In this document: in pieces, positions 1 through 9,156 of the stretch
Layout: every line of letters starts with the position of its first letter
How positions within the stretch are numbered: the first letter of the stretch is position 1
NCBI GenBank assembly: GCA_035333525.1
Contig: DAOQQF010000008.1
Span: forward strand, 1 to 26,063
DNA length: 26,063 nucleotides
From: CALMFT01 sp035333525
Lineage (GTDB): Bacteria; Patescibacteriota; Gracilibacteria; Absconditabacterales; Absconditicoccaceae
Reading direction: 5' to 3'
Notes under the pieces: generated by a model
The model's input: only the letters and a program-made list of their open reading frames with translations
Database searches by the model: none
Told to the model about the DNA's origin: nothing
Made by a program: the position numbers and the translations under genes

Positions 1-330
1 ACTATCTTTAGCATTAATAAGCATTATTAAACCTTGATAGATCAAAATAATAAGAGCAATGAGAGCAAGTAAGCCCAGAACTCGATTGATAACATTTTTT
101 ACTGTTCCAAGAAGTCCATTTACTCATCATGTAGCATCTTCTTTACTAAGATCTTTTGTTTCCTCGTTTGGCGCTTTTGGTACACCAGGAATATGTTTAG
201 TATTTTGATTAAAAAAATCTGTTTTAGTATTTCATCATCATTGACCACCTTGTGTAGCGAACACAACTCATGAAAGTGAAACAATAGCAATTCATACAAT
301 AAGAGTAAGTTTTTTGAAAAAAGTTTTCAT
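1..330 (-). CDS. pilin-like (TrbC/VirB2-type) small membrane protein, 3' end beyond window
   Basis: The visible 110 residues begin with a signal-peptide-like segment (KKLTLIVGIAIVSLSGVVFA). A Gly/Asn/Pro-rich linker follows, and a second hydrophobic helix around residues 82-105 leads into a conserved-looking LIYQGLIMLINAKDS. This layout (cleavable or first helix, short polar stretch, long helix, then a 'D-E-K' type loop) resembles the TrbC/VirB2 and pilin-like conjugal transfer proteins common in small-genome bacteria. The C-terminus lies outside the window, so the family is an inference. Several glycines, including a GGG run, use UGA. It lies 54 nt downstream of lgt on the same strand and may be cotranscribed with it. 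Confidence 0.55.
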
Positions 331-384
331 AATATAATAAATAAAGAATATAAAAAATTCTTACCCTATGATAATGAAATGAAA

Positions 385-1245
385 TTAATTTGTCAAATTT
401 TTCTTTATCTTTCTTCTTCATAATATAAGACCAAATCCCAATCAAAACATAGCAACCATGAGAAGTTGTGATTTGAGAATTCAGTATCGATATTCAGAAG
501 GGGGATTATCTCTCATAGTTTCAAGAAAAAACCTTCCTATTGAATATAAGACACAAAACCATCAAGTAATCATTCATGGTTGTAATATTCATGTAATCAT
601 TTTTTTACCCCAGACAACAATATGAAAGATAATCATAATGACTCATTCATACAATCATTCAAAAAGGTTAGTGTTTCGTCTAATCTGATTATCAATATTA
701 TTATACGTCTTAATAACTCATCAATGAAAAAGATTTTCTACCATTGTTTGACCTATTATTCATGTGAGTGATTGAAGTTGAACGATTTTGCCATAGAGTT
801 CTTGATTTAAGGCATTACCTATTCTGCCAGCCAGAATTCATAAAGGTAGAAAAAAAACAATACAATCAAATAAAACAAAAACTTCATGCCACGATAATTT
901 ACGAAACCAAGAGAGTAAAAAGATTCATATCATAACTCACAAAAATCCTCATACAAAAGACATACCCCCATTCCAGATAGAAATAATTTGATCAAGATTT
1001 TGTGAGTAATATCACCGATCATAAAGGAAAACGTGTCATAACCTACCACCAACTATTACTCATAAAACAATAATACCAAAAAAAAGATCAAGAGAGTTCT
1101 TAAATAAATCTTGTAAACGAGTGTGTTTTTTTAACCATGATTGGTTGGATATCCAATAAAGATAATAATATCATATCAAAAAAGTAATACCATACAATAT
1201 TCCATATCGATATATTGGTCGATCAAAGAGTGTAAAAGCAATCAT
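385..1245 (-). CDS. lgt: prolipoprotein diacylglyceryl transferase Lgt
   Basis: A 286-residue polytopic membrane protein, within the usual 260-290 aa range. Lgt transfers diacylglycerol from phosphatidylglycerol to the lipobox cysteine of prolipoproteins at the cytoplasmic membrane. Hallmarks visible: GGRLGHVFLYD, then IWNGGMSFVGGFLG, then the family signature around GRIGNALNQELYG, and a C-terminal GRFFLETMRDNPPSEYRYG region. Many motif glycines are UGA codons. The ATG at 1245 gives MIAFTLFDRPIYRYGILYG, matching the usual Lgt N-terminus. The frame stays open upstream to a TAA near 1345 and encodes a Lys-rich plus hydrophobic stretch, but it has no ATG there and contains a likely grpE promoter. 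Substrates probably include the lipoprotein at 3883. Confidence 0.93.
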
Positions 1246-1250
1246 AAAGA

Positions 1251-1278
1251 TTGAAAAAAAAAATAAAATTACTATAAT
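1251..1278 (+). promoter_or_regulatory. candidate sigma-70 promoter for grpE
   Basis: TTGAAA (1251-1256), a 16-nt spacer and a perfect TATAAT (1273-1278) point toward grpE. The predicted leader is about 75 nt. A weaker alternative pair lies slightly downstream. AT-rich sequence makes chance matches common. Confidence 0.45.
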
Positions 1279-1361
1279 AAATATCTTGAAGTTATTTTTG
1301 TATTTTTTTATATACTTACTTCAAGGTTCTTTTAGTTTTATTTATATAACCAACATAAATC

Positions 1362-2078
1362 ATGATAGGATCTTCATTACATCAAGATGATTTGGATCAA
1401 AACACATTGCTGAATGATAGTGGAATAGTATGATCTGAAAATATTGCCAACGATGTTGCAGAAAATATTGACTCTCAAAGAGGAGATACAACAGAACAAA
1501 AATCAGAACTACTAACCGAACTTCAAGAATCAAACAAGGCTATGAAAATAGAAATCGATAAGCTGACCAAAATAGCCGGCACTAGTCAAGCACAATATAT
1601 TTCACTAAAATCTGAATTTGATGCTTATATCAAAAGAATTGACTTTGAAAAAAAGGAAATCAAACTTATCGAACTCAAAAAAATTGTGAGTAAATTTTCT
1701 AAATTATTGGAACAACTTAGGTTATTTCTTTCACATTTGGATGAAACCCTCTGATCACATGAACAAATCAAATGATTTCAGCTTATCTATGAATCATTTA
1801 TTAATCAAGAGTTGTCTCAGATGGGCGTGTTTCAAATCCAATCATTATGACTACTTCCTGATCCAGAACTCCATGAGGTACTTATGTTACAACCAGTAGA
1901 TGATAATATTTTGAGAGGATTACTTGATCGTGGAATAAAACTTGATGGTGAAAAGGAAACATACACAATTCAGGAGTTATCATGACACTGTATTCAGGAG
2001 CTTGAAGTATGATATTATTATTTTGATGGTGAAAAGAAAATAGTTATCAAACCAAGTAAGGTTGTAGTAGGAGAGTAA
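1362..2078 (+). CDS. grpE: GrpE, nucleotide-exchange factor for DnaK
   Basis: 238 residues. GrpE dimers release ADP from DnaK in the cytoplasmic chaperone cycle. The N-terminal ~55 residues are acidic and polar. A long charged helix follows with the family phrase KSEFDAYIKRIDFEKKEI (compare 'DFDNYRKR' in typical GrpE). The C-terminal beta domain shows LLPDPELHEVLML (family 'fDPnlHEAv') and ends IVIKPSKVVVGE (family 'iRPAkVvV'). Sequence is divergent but domain order and motifs fit. Standard-code reading would break it at several UGA codons. No dnaK or dnaJ is adjacent. It converges with the next gene, whose stop is 9 nt away. The first ATG after the promoter is used; there is no Shine-Dalgarno. 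Confidence 0.88.
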
Positions 2079-2087
2079 AAAGACTTC

Positions 2088-3518
2088 TTATTTATTTTTA
2101 TTTTTAATAAGTAAAATATCAGGAGAAATAATATAATTTACTATAATATGATTATTTATAGAACGAATCACATAGATCATATCAGCATTATTTTCTATTT
2201 TTTTACACTCTATCTGGAGATTTAGACAAAGTTTTGGAAGTAGATCAATTAAATCAGAATAATTATTATGATAATAAGAGTGATATATTTTTTCTAATAA
2301 GTAAACACTTTCATCATTAAGAATTTTTTTAGAATCTAAAACACCCTTTGAGTTATTATCTTCAATTCATGAAGAGTTTATAATTAATTGTTGATTTGTA
2401 TTAATAGTATTAGTGGCAAGCATAATATCATTTTTTTCATCCAACAATTCTTGTTGTTGTGTTGTTATCGAGGTTGTTTGAATTTTTTTATCATAATTGT
2501 CTCATAGATTTGATTTTGAATTTTTTCATTGATCTAATAATGCTAATGTATCTACAAACTCTGGTTCTTCTATAAATAATGTAGTGTCGTTTTGTTCTAT
2601 ATCATAATTATTATTTTCTTTTAATAGTCAGATAGTAGTGGTTTGATTTAAATCTCATTGTTGTGTTTCTGATTGTTGTATTATTTTATTATATGTTGTT
2701 TCAATTGTTTTATTATGTAATAATGTTTTTTCTTGTTTATCTTTTTCTCATACTATAGTTTTTGCAAAAAGTTTTATCTCATCATCAAGAATTGCTGACT
2801 CATTTGTTTTAAGTGATAAGGTTTTTGAAGAGTCTTGAAGTGATGAAACCAATACTTCACCATTATTATTTTTGATAATCTGATCAGATCATTCTGTATC
2901 AAGAGATATATCTAATCATTTATTGGTTGCTATAATTGTGTTTTGTGATGTTTGTACTATAAGTGGTTTATTTTCTCATTGGGTAATAACAATATCTGGT
3001 TGCTTGATAGTAATATGATTACTATAAGAAACATCAACGATAATATTATTATCTTTTTGTAGTAAAGTAATTTTTGCTGGTCATACAATATCAGCAACGG
3101 CATTGTTTTTTGTTTTTACTTGAACACTGGATCATTCTTTAACAATAAGGGATCCTCATTGAGGTATATTATTTTTTGTCTTTTTTGTATCAATAATGGT
3201 ATTATTTATCAGAATATCATATGATCAATTCCAAGAAATAATAGATCATATATACTCTGCATTAACAGGACTTAATCATCAAATTAAATTATTTACATAT
3301 TGAAGTGGTTTATAAAAAAGTGTTTTAGTAAATAATGAAACAATAAATAATCCAAAAAATACTCACAGTGTAAGATATTTTGACGTTGATACAAAACGTT
3401 TGATTAATGATGTTTTATGAAGTTGATGTTGTATACGACGATAAAGAAAATCCTTAGACTGTTGGTCTAATTGTATTGTGTTTTGTTTGTTAAAAAAATG
3501 ATTTAATGATGAGTTCAT
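2088..3518 (-). CDS. single-pass membrane protein with FecR-like extracytoplasmic region
   Basis: 476 residues. About 57 cytoplasmic residues (basic, Gln/His-rich) precede one transmembrane helix near residues 58-75 (YLTLGVFFGLFIVSLF). A large outer region follows, rich in Asn, Ile, Thr and Ser. Its first part has short beta-like repeats (GGSLIVKEGSSVQVKT, ADIVGPAKITLLQ, ITIKQPDIVITQGE, NNNGEVLVSS), recalling FecR/DUF4115-type domains. The middle is a Thr/Gln/Asn-rich low-complexity stretch, and a helical segment near the end contains a few cysteines. The N-in topology resembles FecR-type anti-sigma or surface-sensing proteins. That role is inference and the family match is weak. It is not obviously operonic; about 360 nt of AT-rich DNA lies upstream. 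Confidence 0.8.
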
Positions 3519-3882
3519 TTTATATTTTTAAATAACTATTATATATCTATATAAGAATACTTATTTTATTAATAATTGTGACAAGAAAAAAACATAAAAA
3601 AAATGTTAAAAATAATAAAATATTAAAAAAAAAGACCAATAAGAATTAATAGGGTTTATATAAGTTTATAGAAACCTTCGGAGATAAGTAATATAAAATG
3701 AAAATTTATAATTATAATATGGAAGAGATTTTTTAAATAAATAATAAGGGGTATCGATGTGCTTATAGATTATGAAATAAGTTGTCAATTAAATGTCAAA
3801 AACACATCTTGTATTTTATAACATTATTGTTATTTTTTGACATATTATTAACATTTTTTTATTTTATTATTTTATAGTCTAA
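3519..3882. other. AT-rich intergenic region between divergent genes
   Basis: About 360 nt of very AT-rich sequence separates the start of the FecR-like gene from the lipoprotein start. It must hold both promoters. I saw one reasonable + strand promoter at its right end and no ORF, tRNA or repeat copy. Poly-A and poly-T runs around 3590-3640 could be curved DNA. Confidence 0.5.
3837..3865 (+). promoter_or_regulatory. candidate promoter for the 3883 lipoprotein
   Basis: Perfect TTGACA (3837-3842), a 17-nt spacer, then TATTTT (3860-3865). Transcription would begin about 10 nt before the ATG, giving a nearly leaderless mRNA. Confidence 0.4.
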
Positions 3883-4290
3883 ATGAAAAAGATTTTTTTG
3901 GTATGCTTGGTTTTATTATCTTCATTATTATTGGTTTGATGTGGTTCTAAAAAAGAAGTCTCTACAGAAGAGGCTGTTAACCAATGAACTACAACATGAG
4001 ATATGGTTGATAAAACAGAAGAAACAACAACTACGTCTACAACATCACAAATAAAAGGTAAATATTCTTTTGGTGATGAAAATTGTGACAAATATGTTAA
4101 ACTTATGGAGTGTTTAATTGATAAAACACCAGATTCTGCAAAATCACAAACAATTTCATCATTTGAAAAAGTTATGGAATTATGGAAAGGGTTAGATAAA
4201 TCAGTTATTGCTGGTACATGTAAAAATACTATTGATATGCTTAATAATCAAAAAGATGTATTTGAAAAGGCATGATGTGCTTTAAATTAA
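3883..4290 (+). CDS. small secreted lipoprotein of unknown function
   Basis: 135 residues. A classic type II signal peptide (MKKIFLVCLVLLSSLLLVGC) ends in the lipobox LVGC at residues 17-20, so Lgt and a type II signal peptidase would process it. The lipobox glycine is a UGA codon, so under the standard code the gene would stop right before its lipidated cysteine. A Thr-rich linker (about 32-57) follows, then a helical domain with four cysteines (DENCDKY, LMECL, GTCKN, GCALN) that could form two disulfides. The function is not recognised. It stands alone and is followed by a strong intrinsic terminator. No Shine-Dalgarno precedes the ATG. Confidence 0.88.
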
Positions 4291-4327
4291 AAATTCTCTA
4301 CAAAGAATATATGTATTAAAAAATAGT

Positions 4328-4375
4328 AAATTTCGTTTTTATATATTATAAATATATAAAAACGAAATTTTTTTT
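4328..4375 (+). terminator. strong intrinsic terminator after the lipoprotein gene
   Basis: A perfect 20-bp inverted repeat has arms 4328-4347 and 4351-4370 and a 3-nt loop, followed by T5. The stem is AT-rich apart from the central TCG/CGA, but unusually long. Confidence 0.85.
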
Positions 4376-4399
4376 ATCTCTTTATGTTTTTTATACTCA

Positions 4400-4613
4400 T
4401 TAGGAAGTTTGGTAAGGGCTCTCAATTCATGAAAAACCACCTATAATATAGGAAGCTGAAAAAAAAACTCTTACTTAATGAAAAACTACCTATCATAGTA
4501 AATCCTTTGATCTTGTAAAATCCGCATATGACGAGCTTCCCGAGGATATTCATCCCGAAACTTCGGGACGTATTCCATGTCGTAATCATAAAATTTCGTT
4601 TTATGTTACTTAT
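4400..4613 (+). repeat. MITE-like repeat, nested or tandem left ends, right end decayed
   Basis: A left-end segment (TAGGAAGTTTGG..., 4400-4448) is interrupted at a TA by a second left end (TAGGAAGCTG..., from 4449). The second copy runs on through the shared core, including the CCCGA/TCGGG hairpin at about 4553-4567 and TTTCGTTTTATGTTACTTAT, to about 4613. The right inverted terminus seen in the full copies is not recognisable. From 4614 to the dprA stop I see only AT-rich DNA plus a short palindrome at 4740-4753. Confidence 0.75.
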
Positions 4614-4752
4614 TTTCTTCTATTTAATCTCAATTATTCCTTTTAGATTATATTTCCTGCTAAAATTCATTATCAATGTATACCAATGATAGTAATTTTC
4701 AGGAGCAAGAAGTAGAACGAGGAAGTTAGTGATTCTGAAATACATTGATGTA

Positions 4753-5829
4753 TTAACAGGGTTCATAAAGCCCATTGTGTTCATAAATTAATCATTTTGA
4801 CTCAAGTAATATTATACACGATAGTATTTGATTACTTGATTTTAATAAATTTATTGTTTTTTCAATAATATATTCTATAGTATGTGGCTTTTGAATTATT
4901 AGTTCATAAATAATTTTTTCCTCCTTATTAAGGTTTGATATAATTTCTGTTTTTCTGCTTATATCACTATCATTACTGCCATTATTATTTGAACCATTAT
5001 TGGTGTAATCGTTGTAAGAAGTGTTGCTGTAGTTAAATCCTATAATTTTTCAAAACCTACTCCAAAACTGATTTATACAATAAAGAGGTTGTATTTTTCA
5101 TTCACTAATATACTGATTACTACCAAATGATGATTCACAAAAAATACTATTTGGTATACCGAAAACAGGCTTGCCATAATCAAGAGCAAAATCAACCGTA
5201 ATAAGACTTCAACTCTGTTTTCATGCTTGTGGTATAAAAATACTATCTGATAATCATGCAATAATTCTATTTCTTTGTGGAAAACTATACTTTGTGGGTC
5301 TCATATTGATTTTATATTCTGAAAGAATAAGTCATCAGTTTCAGATTATTTGATCAATGAGTGAGTGTTTGGTTTTGATAAAATGTCATATTCCTCAACC
5401 CAATACAGCAATAGTTGGCACCCCAAGCCTTAATGACTCCAAACAACAATGAGTATCAATACCATCAGCGAGTCATGATATGGTAACAACATTGTTTTGA
5501 TTATTTTCCAAAAGTTTTGTAACAATATATTTTCCATAATCTGAAGCTATACGCGGTCACACAACTCATACTATTGGTTTATGAAGAATGTTGTAATTTC
5601 AACATCGAAACATAATTTGAGGATTTGATTTCATATACTGAAATCTATAGTGATAGTCACCATCTCATCTTATGATTCGATTTATACCATGTTTTTTAGT
5701 ATATTCAACAATGTCTTTGTATGATCTTTCAAAATATGGTATTTGTTCTATTATTGTTTGTGTTTCTTGAATACATTGTTTCCGTGTACAATTTTGATGG
5801 AGAGAATATATAAGGGGAAGATGAAACAT
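4753..5829 (-). CDS. dprA: DprA/Smf, DNA processing protein
   Basis: 358 residues. DprA binds incoming single-stranded DNA and loads RecA during natural transformation. Its Rossmann-like core is clear: VGVVGPRIASDYG (about 87-99), TISGLADGIDTHC (117-128), AVLGGGIGHF (141-150), LILSEY (167-172), FPQRNRIIAGLSD (183-195) and the QSGSLITVDFAL segment (205-216). A Ser/Asn-rich linker (about 265-290) joins a C-terminal winged-helix-like part ending LIYEHNGLYEPC, as in many DprA proteins. Glycines at several of these invariant positions are UGA. The DprA N-terminal SAM-like domain is shortened. No other competence gene is adjacent. The ATG at 5829 is the only good start before the core. Confidence 0.95.
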
Positions 5830-5893
5830 GATAGAGTGATTACTTATTTATTTCAAGAAAAACAGGGAAAAAATAAGAAAAAAAAGAGTATAA

Positions 5894-6008
5894 TTAAGGA
5901 ACCTTGGGAAATAATACCAATTACGTATCAATAATCGGTATAATTACCATAAAACGAAGTGTTGTGATTACGACATGGAAGAGGTTCCAAATTCTCGGGA
6001 TAAATTTT
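5894..6008 (-). repeat. MITE-like repeat, right half, inverted orientation
   Basis: The right terminus TTAAGGAACCTTGGGAAA (5894-5911) and about 115 nt of the core match the full copies read in reverse, including the segment equivalent to CATGTCGTAATCACAACAC and the degenerate CCCGAG hairpin arm. Similarity fades near 6008; the left terminus was not found. Confidence 0.75.
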
Positions 6009-6209
6009 CAGTTTATCTGCCATATGGCAGAGAATTTGTTCGCCCATGGAGAAGTTGGTCGAATACGCCTCCAGTGTGCAAGCTCCTTTGTTCTTGTATT
6101 CTTACCTTTCAATAAATTCCATTGTAGTTGGACCAAAAGCTAATCCTACCGCTTACTTCTTTCTTCTCTTTTTTTTCTCTCCCTTGTATTCTTATTCAAG
6201 ATAGTTATT
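6009..6209. other. gene-free interval beside the repeat half-copy
   Basis: About 200 nt with no convincing ORF. The stretch 6020-6145 looks more GC-rich than its surroundings and contains short inverted repeats such as CCATATGG and GGAG...CTCC. It is followed by a pyrimidine-rich tract (about 6147-6190). I tried and failed to fold a tRNA or a known small RNA from it. It may be the diverged remainder of the repeat. Confidence 0.4.
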
Positions 6210-6656
6210 ATGACTCCATTATTCTGATATGTTTTTTATATCGGTTTTTTTATATTTACTCTTTGTATTATGTTTATCGTTGAACATCAATGATCTGATA
6301 TTTTAGTCAACAATCGTTTTCTTTTTTCACCACATAAGTGAGATCAATGAGATAGTGTTATTACATGTGCTTTAGTGTGTGGCCAGGATGTTGAATATGG
6401 ATCCATTCATCATAATTATATTAACTATCCTGGAGAATATCAACAAGATGATTTTACTATATATTGTATTATGTCAAACGATAGTAAGTTGAATTTTGTT
6501 ATAAAATCATTACAAGCTGACTTCGCCTTTATCCAAGACGCAAAAGCTGTTAATGCTGCTGCATTTGAAGGAGTGACTGATGTAATCGCCCACTGAGAGT
6601 GAGTACAACATCAGCTTCAAAAGCTTGATCTACAATGTAATATTGTTACAAGTTAG
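6210..6656 (+). CDS. small membrane-anchored protein of unknown function
   Basis: 148 residues. One N-terminal transmembrane helix (VFYIGFFIFTLCIMFIV, about 8-24) is followed by a mixed soluble domain. The domain contains four cysteines and a CALVCGQDVEYGSIHHNYINY segment, and ends with helices rich in Ala, Gln and Leu (FAFIQDAKAVNAAAFEGVTD, HQLQKLDLQCNIVTS). I do not recognise a family. Reading through UGA as glycine extends the frame at both ends of a much shorter standard-code ORF. It precedes the sigma factor gene by 116 nt, with a short terminator-like hairpin between them, so it is probably a separate transcript. Confidence 0.72.
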
Positions 6657-6675
6657 TTGGATAGTTCTCTTTGAT

Positions 6676-6698
6676 AATTTGCAATGTGCAAATTTTTT
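6676..6698 (+). terminator. short intrinsic terminator
   Basis: A 7-bp stem (AATTTGC / GCAAATT) with a 5-nt loop runs into a T tract (6693-6698), about 20 nt after the stop of the preceding gene. Confidence 0.6.
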
Positions 6699-6772
6699 GT
6701 GTACAATCAAAGAAGTTTTTTTCTTTTTGTGTATTTTCATTTTCTGATTATTTTATTATTTGTTTGTTTAGT

Positions 6773-7984
6773 ATGATTAAAACAACTAAAACACAGTCAC
6801 AATTTCAAAAAAAAGAGTTGTGGAAAAAATTTTTGGATGAAATACTAGAGTTACCTGAAGTATTACAGATTTTACTCAAAGAGTGATTTGAAAATGGCTT
6901 TGTTTCTGAAGATGCGGTCATTTTTCAAATTGATGATTTGGATAAAAAAGCGAAGGCATTGGAGAAGTTTTTGGAGTTGGCAGAAAAACTTTCTATTAAG
7001 GTAGAGACTATAGAAGAGATGCTTGAAAGAGAGAGATTAATCCTCCAAGAAGAAAGTAAAAATAGATTATGAAAAATTAAACTCTATGATACGGGTCATA
7101 CTATCAATGATAAACAATATCAAGATACTATTAAATTATACTTCAATGAATTGAGTAAATTACCTTTATTGAGCTTTGAGGAAGAAAAAGAGTTATGTGT
7201 GAGGGTAAAAAGATGAGATGAAATGGCAAAAAAAAAACTTATTGAATCAAATCTAAGACTAGTTGTTAGTATCGCTAAAAGATATATTGGATCAAAACTT
7301 TCATTTATGGATTTAATTCAAGAGTGAAACATTGGTCTTATAAAGGCTATTGAAAAATTTGATCCTGACAAGGATTTTAAATTTTCAACCTATGCACATC
7401 GATGGATTAAACAATCATTGATAAAATCAATTGCAGATCTTGGTAGGAATGTGAGAATTCCTGTTCACCTATTGGATGAAATTACTACCTATAACAAAAC
7501 GTACCAAGAGATTTTTCAAAGAACCGGCAAGGAGCCAACTTCTCATGAAATTGCTCAAGAGATGGATTTTCCATTGAAAAAGGTAAAAAAACTTGAGGAA
7601 ATTATTTATGGAAATACCTCTCTTGATATGGATTTGGGAGATGATCATAAATCAACACTTGGTGATTTGGTTGAAGATATCAACACAATGAGACCAGATC
7701 AGGTGGTAGAAAAAGAAATTATTAGATGAAACTTAGAAAAAATACTTGATATGCTCGATCCTAGAGAGTCCAAGATTATTAAAATGAGATATGGGATAGA
7801 CTGACCCAAATATACACTCGAACAAGTTGGTGTAGAGTTTGATGTTACCCGTGAAAGAGTGAGACAAATTGAACAAAAAGTTATCCAAAAACTCCAGGAA
7901 CATATTTGACTCCAGAGGTTGTTGTGAATTGAAGATGAGGTTGCTAAATTAGGTGAAAATAAAACTTATAAACATGCGGCGTAA
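6773..7984 (+). CDS. rpoD: RNA polymerase sigma-70 family factor, probably the primary sigma RpoD
   Basis: 403 residues. This subunit directs RNA polymerase to -35/-10 promoters. Residues about 1-110 look like a reduced region 1.1 (FLDEILELPEVLQILLKEG). Region 1.2 reads DTIKLYFNELSKLPLLSFEEE. Region 2 begins near residue 159 with NLRLVVSIAKRYIG, LSFMDLIQEGNIGLIKAIEKF and FKFSTYAHRWIKQSLIKSI, the -10 binding and melting helices. Region 3 starts at RIPVHLLDE. Region 4, from about residue 324, has LDPRESKIIKMRYGI and the -35 helix-turn-helix TLEQVGVEFDVTRERVRQIE. UGA encodes the conserved glycine of LIQEGNIGL. The presence of region 1.1- and 1.2-like sequence favours a housekeeping role. The 3' side abuts a repeat copy within 5 nt. 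Confidence 0.95.
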
Positions 7985-7988
7985 AGAC

Positions 7989-8198
7989 TTAGGAAGCTGG
8001 GGAAAAACTCTCAATTCATGAAAACCACCTATAATATTAAACCCCTTGATCTTGTATTATCCACATTCGACGAGCTTCCCGAGGATATTTATCCCGAGAC
8101 TTCGGGACCTCTTCCATGTCGTAATCACAACACTTCGTTTTATGGTACTTATACCGATTGTTGATACGTAATTGGTATTATTTCCAAAGATTCCTTAG
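7989..8198 (+). repeat. MITE-like repeat, full copy with terminal inverted repeats
   Basis: Left terminus CTTAGGAAGCTGGGGAAA (about 7988-8005) and right terminus TTTCCAAAGATTCCTTAG (8181-8198) are imperfect inverted repeats, 14 of 18 matching. The core contains GAGG...CCCGA GACT TCGGG...CCTC, a nested hairpin (about 8074-8110). The element fills almost the whole gap between two convergent stop codons (7984 and 8201). It is close to the copy at 18869-19080 over its full length. Confidence 0.85.
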
Positions 8199-8200
8199 TG

Positions 8201-8992
8201 TTATTCTATTTCCACATCTCTGTAGTACTCATTGTAGTATGTTTTGCATTTCTTCAAAATAAGTTCGACCTTTGATTGATCGCTTAACTCCCTTTTGGTG
8301 AGTTCTAGTTTGATACTAAAGAATCATTGATACTCATATTGTTTGAGTTTTTTGAGAATACTAGGAAGTTTGAGTTCACCATCTCCCAATGGTAGATGTC
8401 ATTGACCTGTTTTACTTTTATCTGACAGATACACATTACTCAAATAGGGGATAAAATTTGGTACTTTACGTAAAAATTCATTTTCAAGCATTTGGTCATC
8501 AATATTGACGAGATCAAATCCTAAATAACAATGGTGTTTTTTGATAATATCAACAATATTACTAAAACGATACTTGGGTATAGGAAGAATAAAGAGATTT
8601 TCTTTGGGTGGGTTGATAATACTAAATTTTATTTTGGAGTTTTGTGAGCGATATCCTGCAAGGTTGTTTGATAAGAAAGAGTAAGATTTAATGTTGAAAA
8701 TACTTGGGCTATTGATCGAGACAATTTGACATTCACACTTGCGTGCCATCTCGAGCGCAATATTCATTTCTCTGGGATTGGTGCGATCAGAAAGTTGAAT
8801 ACATCTGATAGGCAGATCGTACTTGGTTTGTAGTTTATATACATAATCTACATTCCAACTATCAAAGTTTTTCCATAAAGCTAAGTCTATACCATCAAAT
8901 CAGGTATCTTTAGCAATCTGAAAAATAAGATCTAAACCATATCATGAAAGAGTATCAGTACTAAGAAGGATTTTTGCTTTTGGGTTTGCCAT
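8201..8992 (-). CDS. sugar phosphate isomerase/epimerase-like TIM-barrel protein
   Basis: 263 residues resembling the xylose isomerase-like/AP endonuclease 2 fold. The N-terminus reads ILLSTDTLSGYGLDLIFQIAKDTGFDGIDLALW, the beta1-alpha1-beta2 phrase of that family. It is followed by LPIRCIQLSD, a second strand CQIVSINSPS, GFDLVNIDD, and a late strand YLSNVYLSDKS before a conserved-looking GHLPLGDGELKLPSIL; 'G.G.i....i...L' is typical near the end of this barrel. Metal ligands (usually two Glu, Asp, His) are not all placed: FDLVNID and the downstream SDKS and GHLPLGDGE carry acidic and His residues, but the first Glu is unclear. The substrate cannot be deduced. A good promoter sits just upstream, so it is probably monocistronic. 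Confidence 0.8.
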
Positions 8993-9031
8993 ATAATGGT
9001 TATAGAAAAAAAGATAAATGAATGATACACA

Positions 9032-9060
9032 ATGATACTGAATTATCTTTATTTTGTCAA
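9032..9060 (-). promoter_or_regulatory. sigma-70 promoter for the TIM-barrel gene
   Basis: On the minus strand, TTGACA (9060-9055), a 17-nt spacer and TATCAT (9037-9032) give a near-consensus promoter. The start codon at 8992 lies about 33 nt after the predicted transcription start. Confidence 0.65.
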
Positions 9061-9156
9061 ACTTTTTGATGTTGTGATATTAGTATAAGTTTACACATTT
9101 TTCTATTGAACGGTTGTTGATTCTTATCCAAAACATTATACCCAAAAGTATTGTAT

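Noticed and set aside
1246..1345. N-terminal extension of Lgt with an extra hydrophobic helix
   Set aside because: The frame is open but offers no ATG, GTG or TTG at a sensible place. The ATG at 1245 gives the normal family N-terminus, and a good grpE promoter occupies this DNA.
6020..6110. Possible tRNA (AGTTGGT and TTCGA-like stretches)
   Set aside because: I could not pair acceptor, anticodon and T arms on either strand, and no conserved GGTTCRANNCC fits the needed spacing.
5904..6143. A + strand ORF across the inverted repeat half-copy
   Set aside because: It is antisense to repeat sequence, lacks UGA glycine usage and domain features, and has no counterpart at other copies.
8018..8287. 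A 90-codon frame starting inside the repeat copy (MKTTYN...)
   Set aside because: The other full copy has one extra A after the ATG and hits TAA within six codons, so the frame is not conserved between copies.
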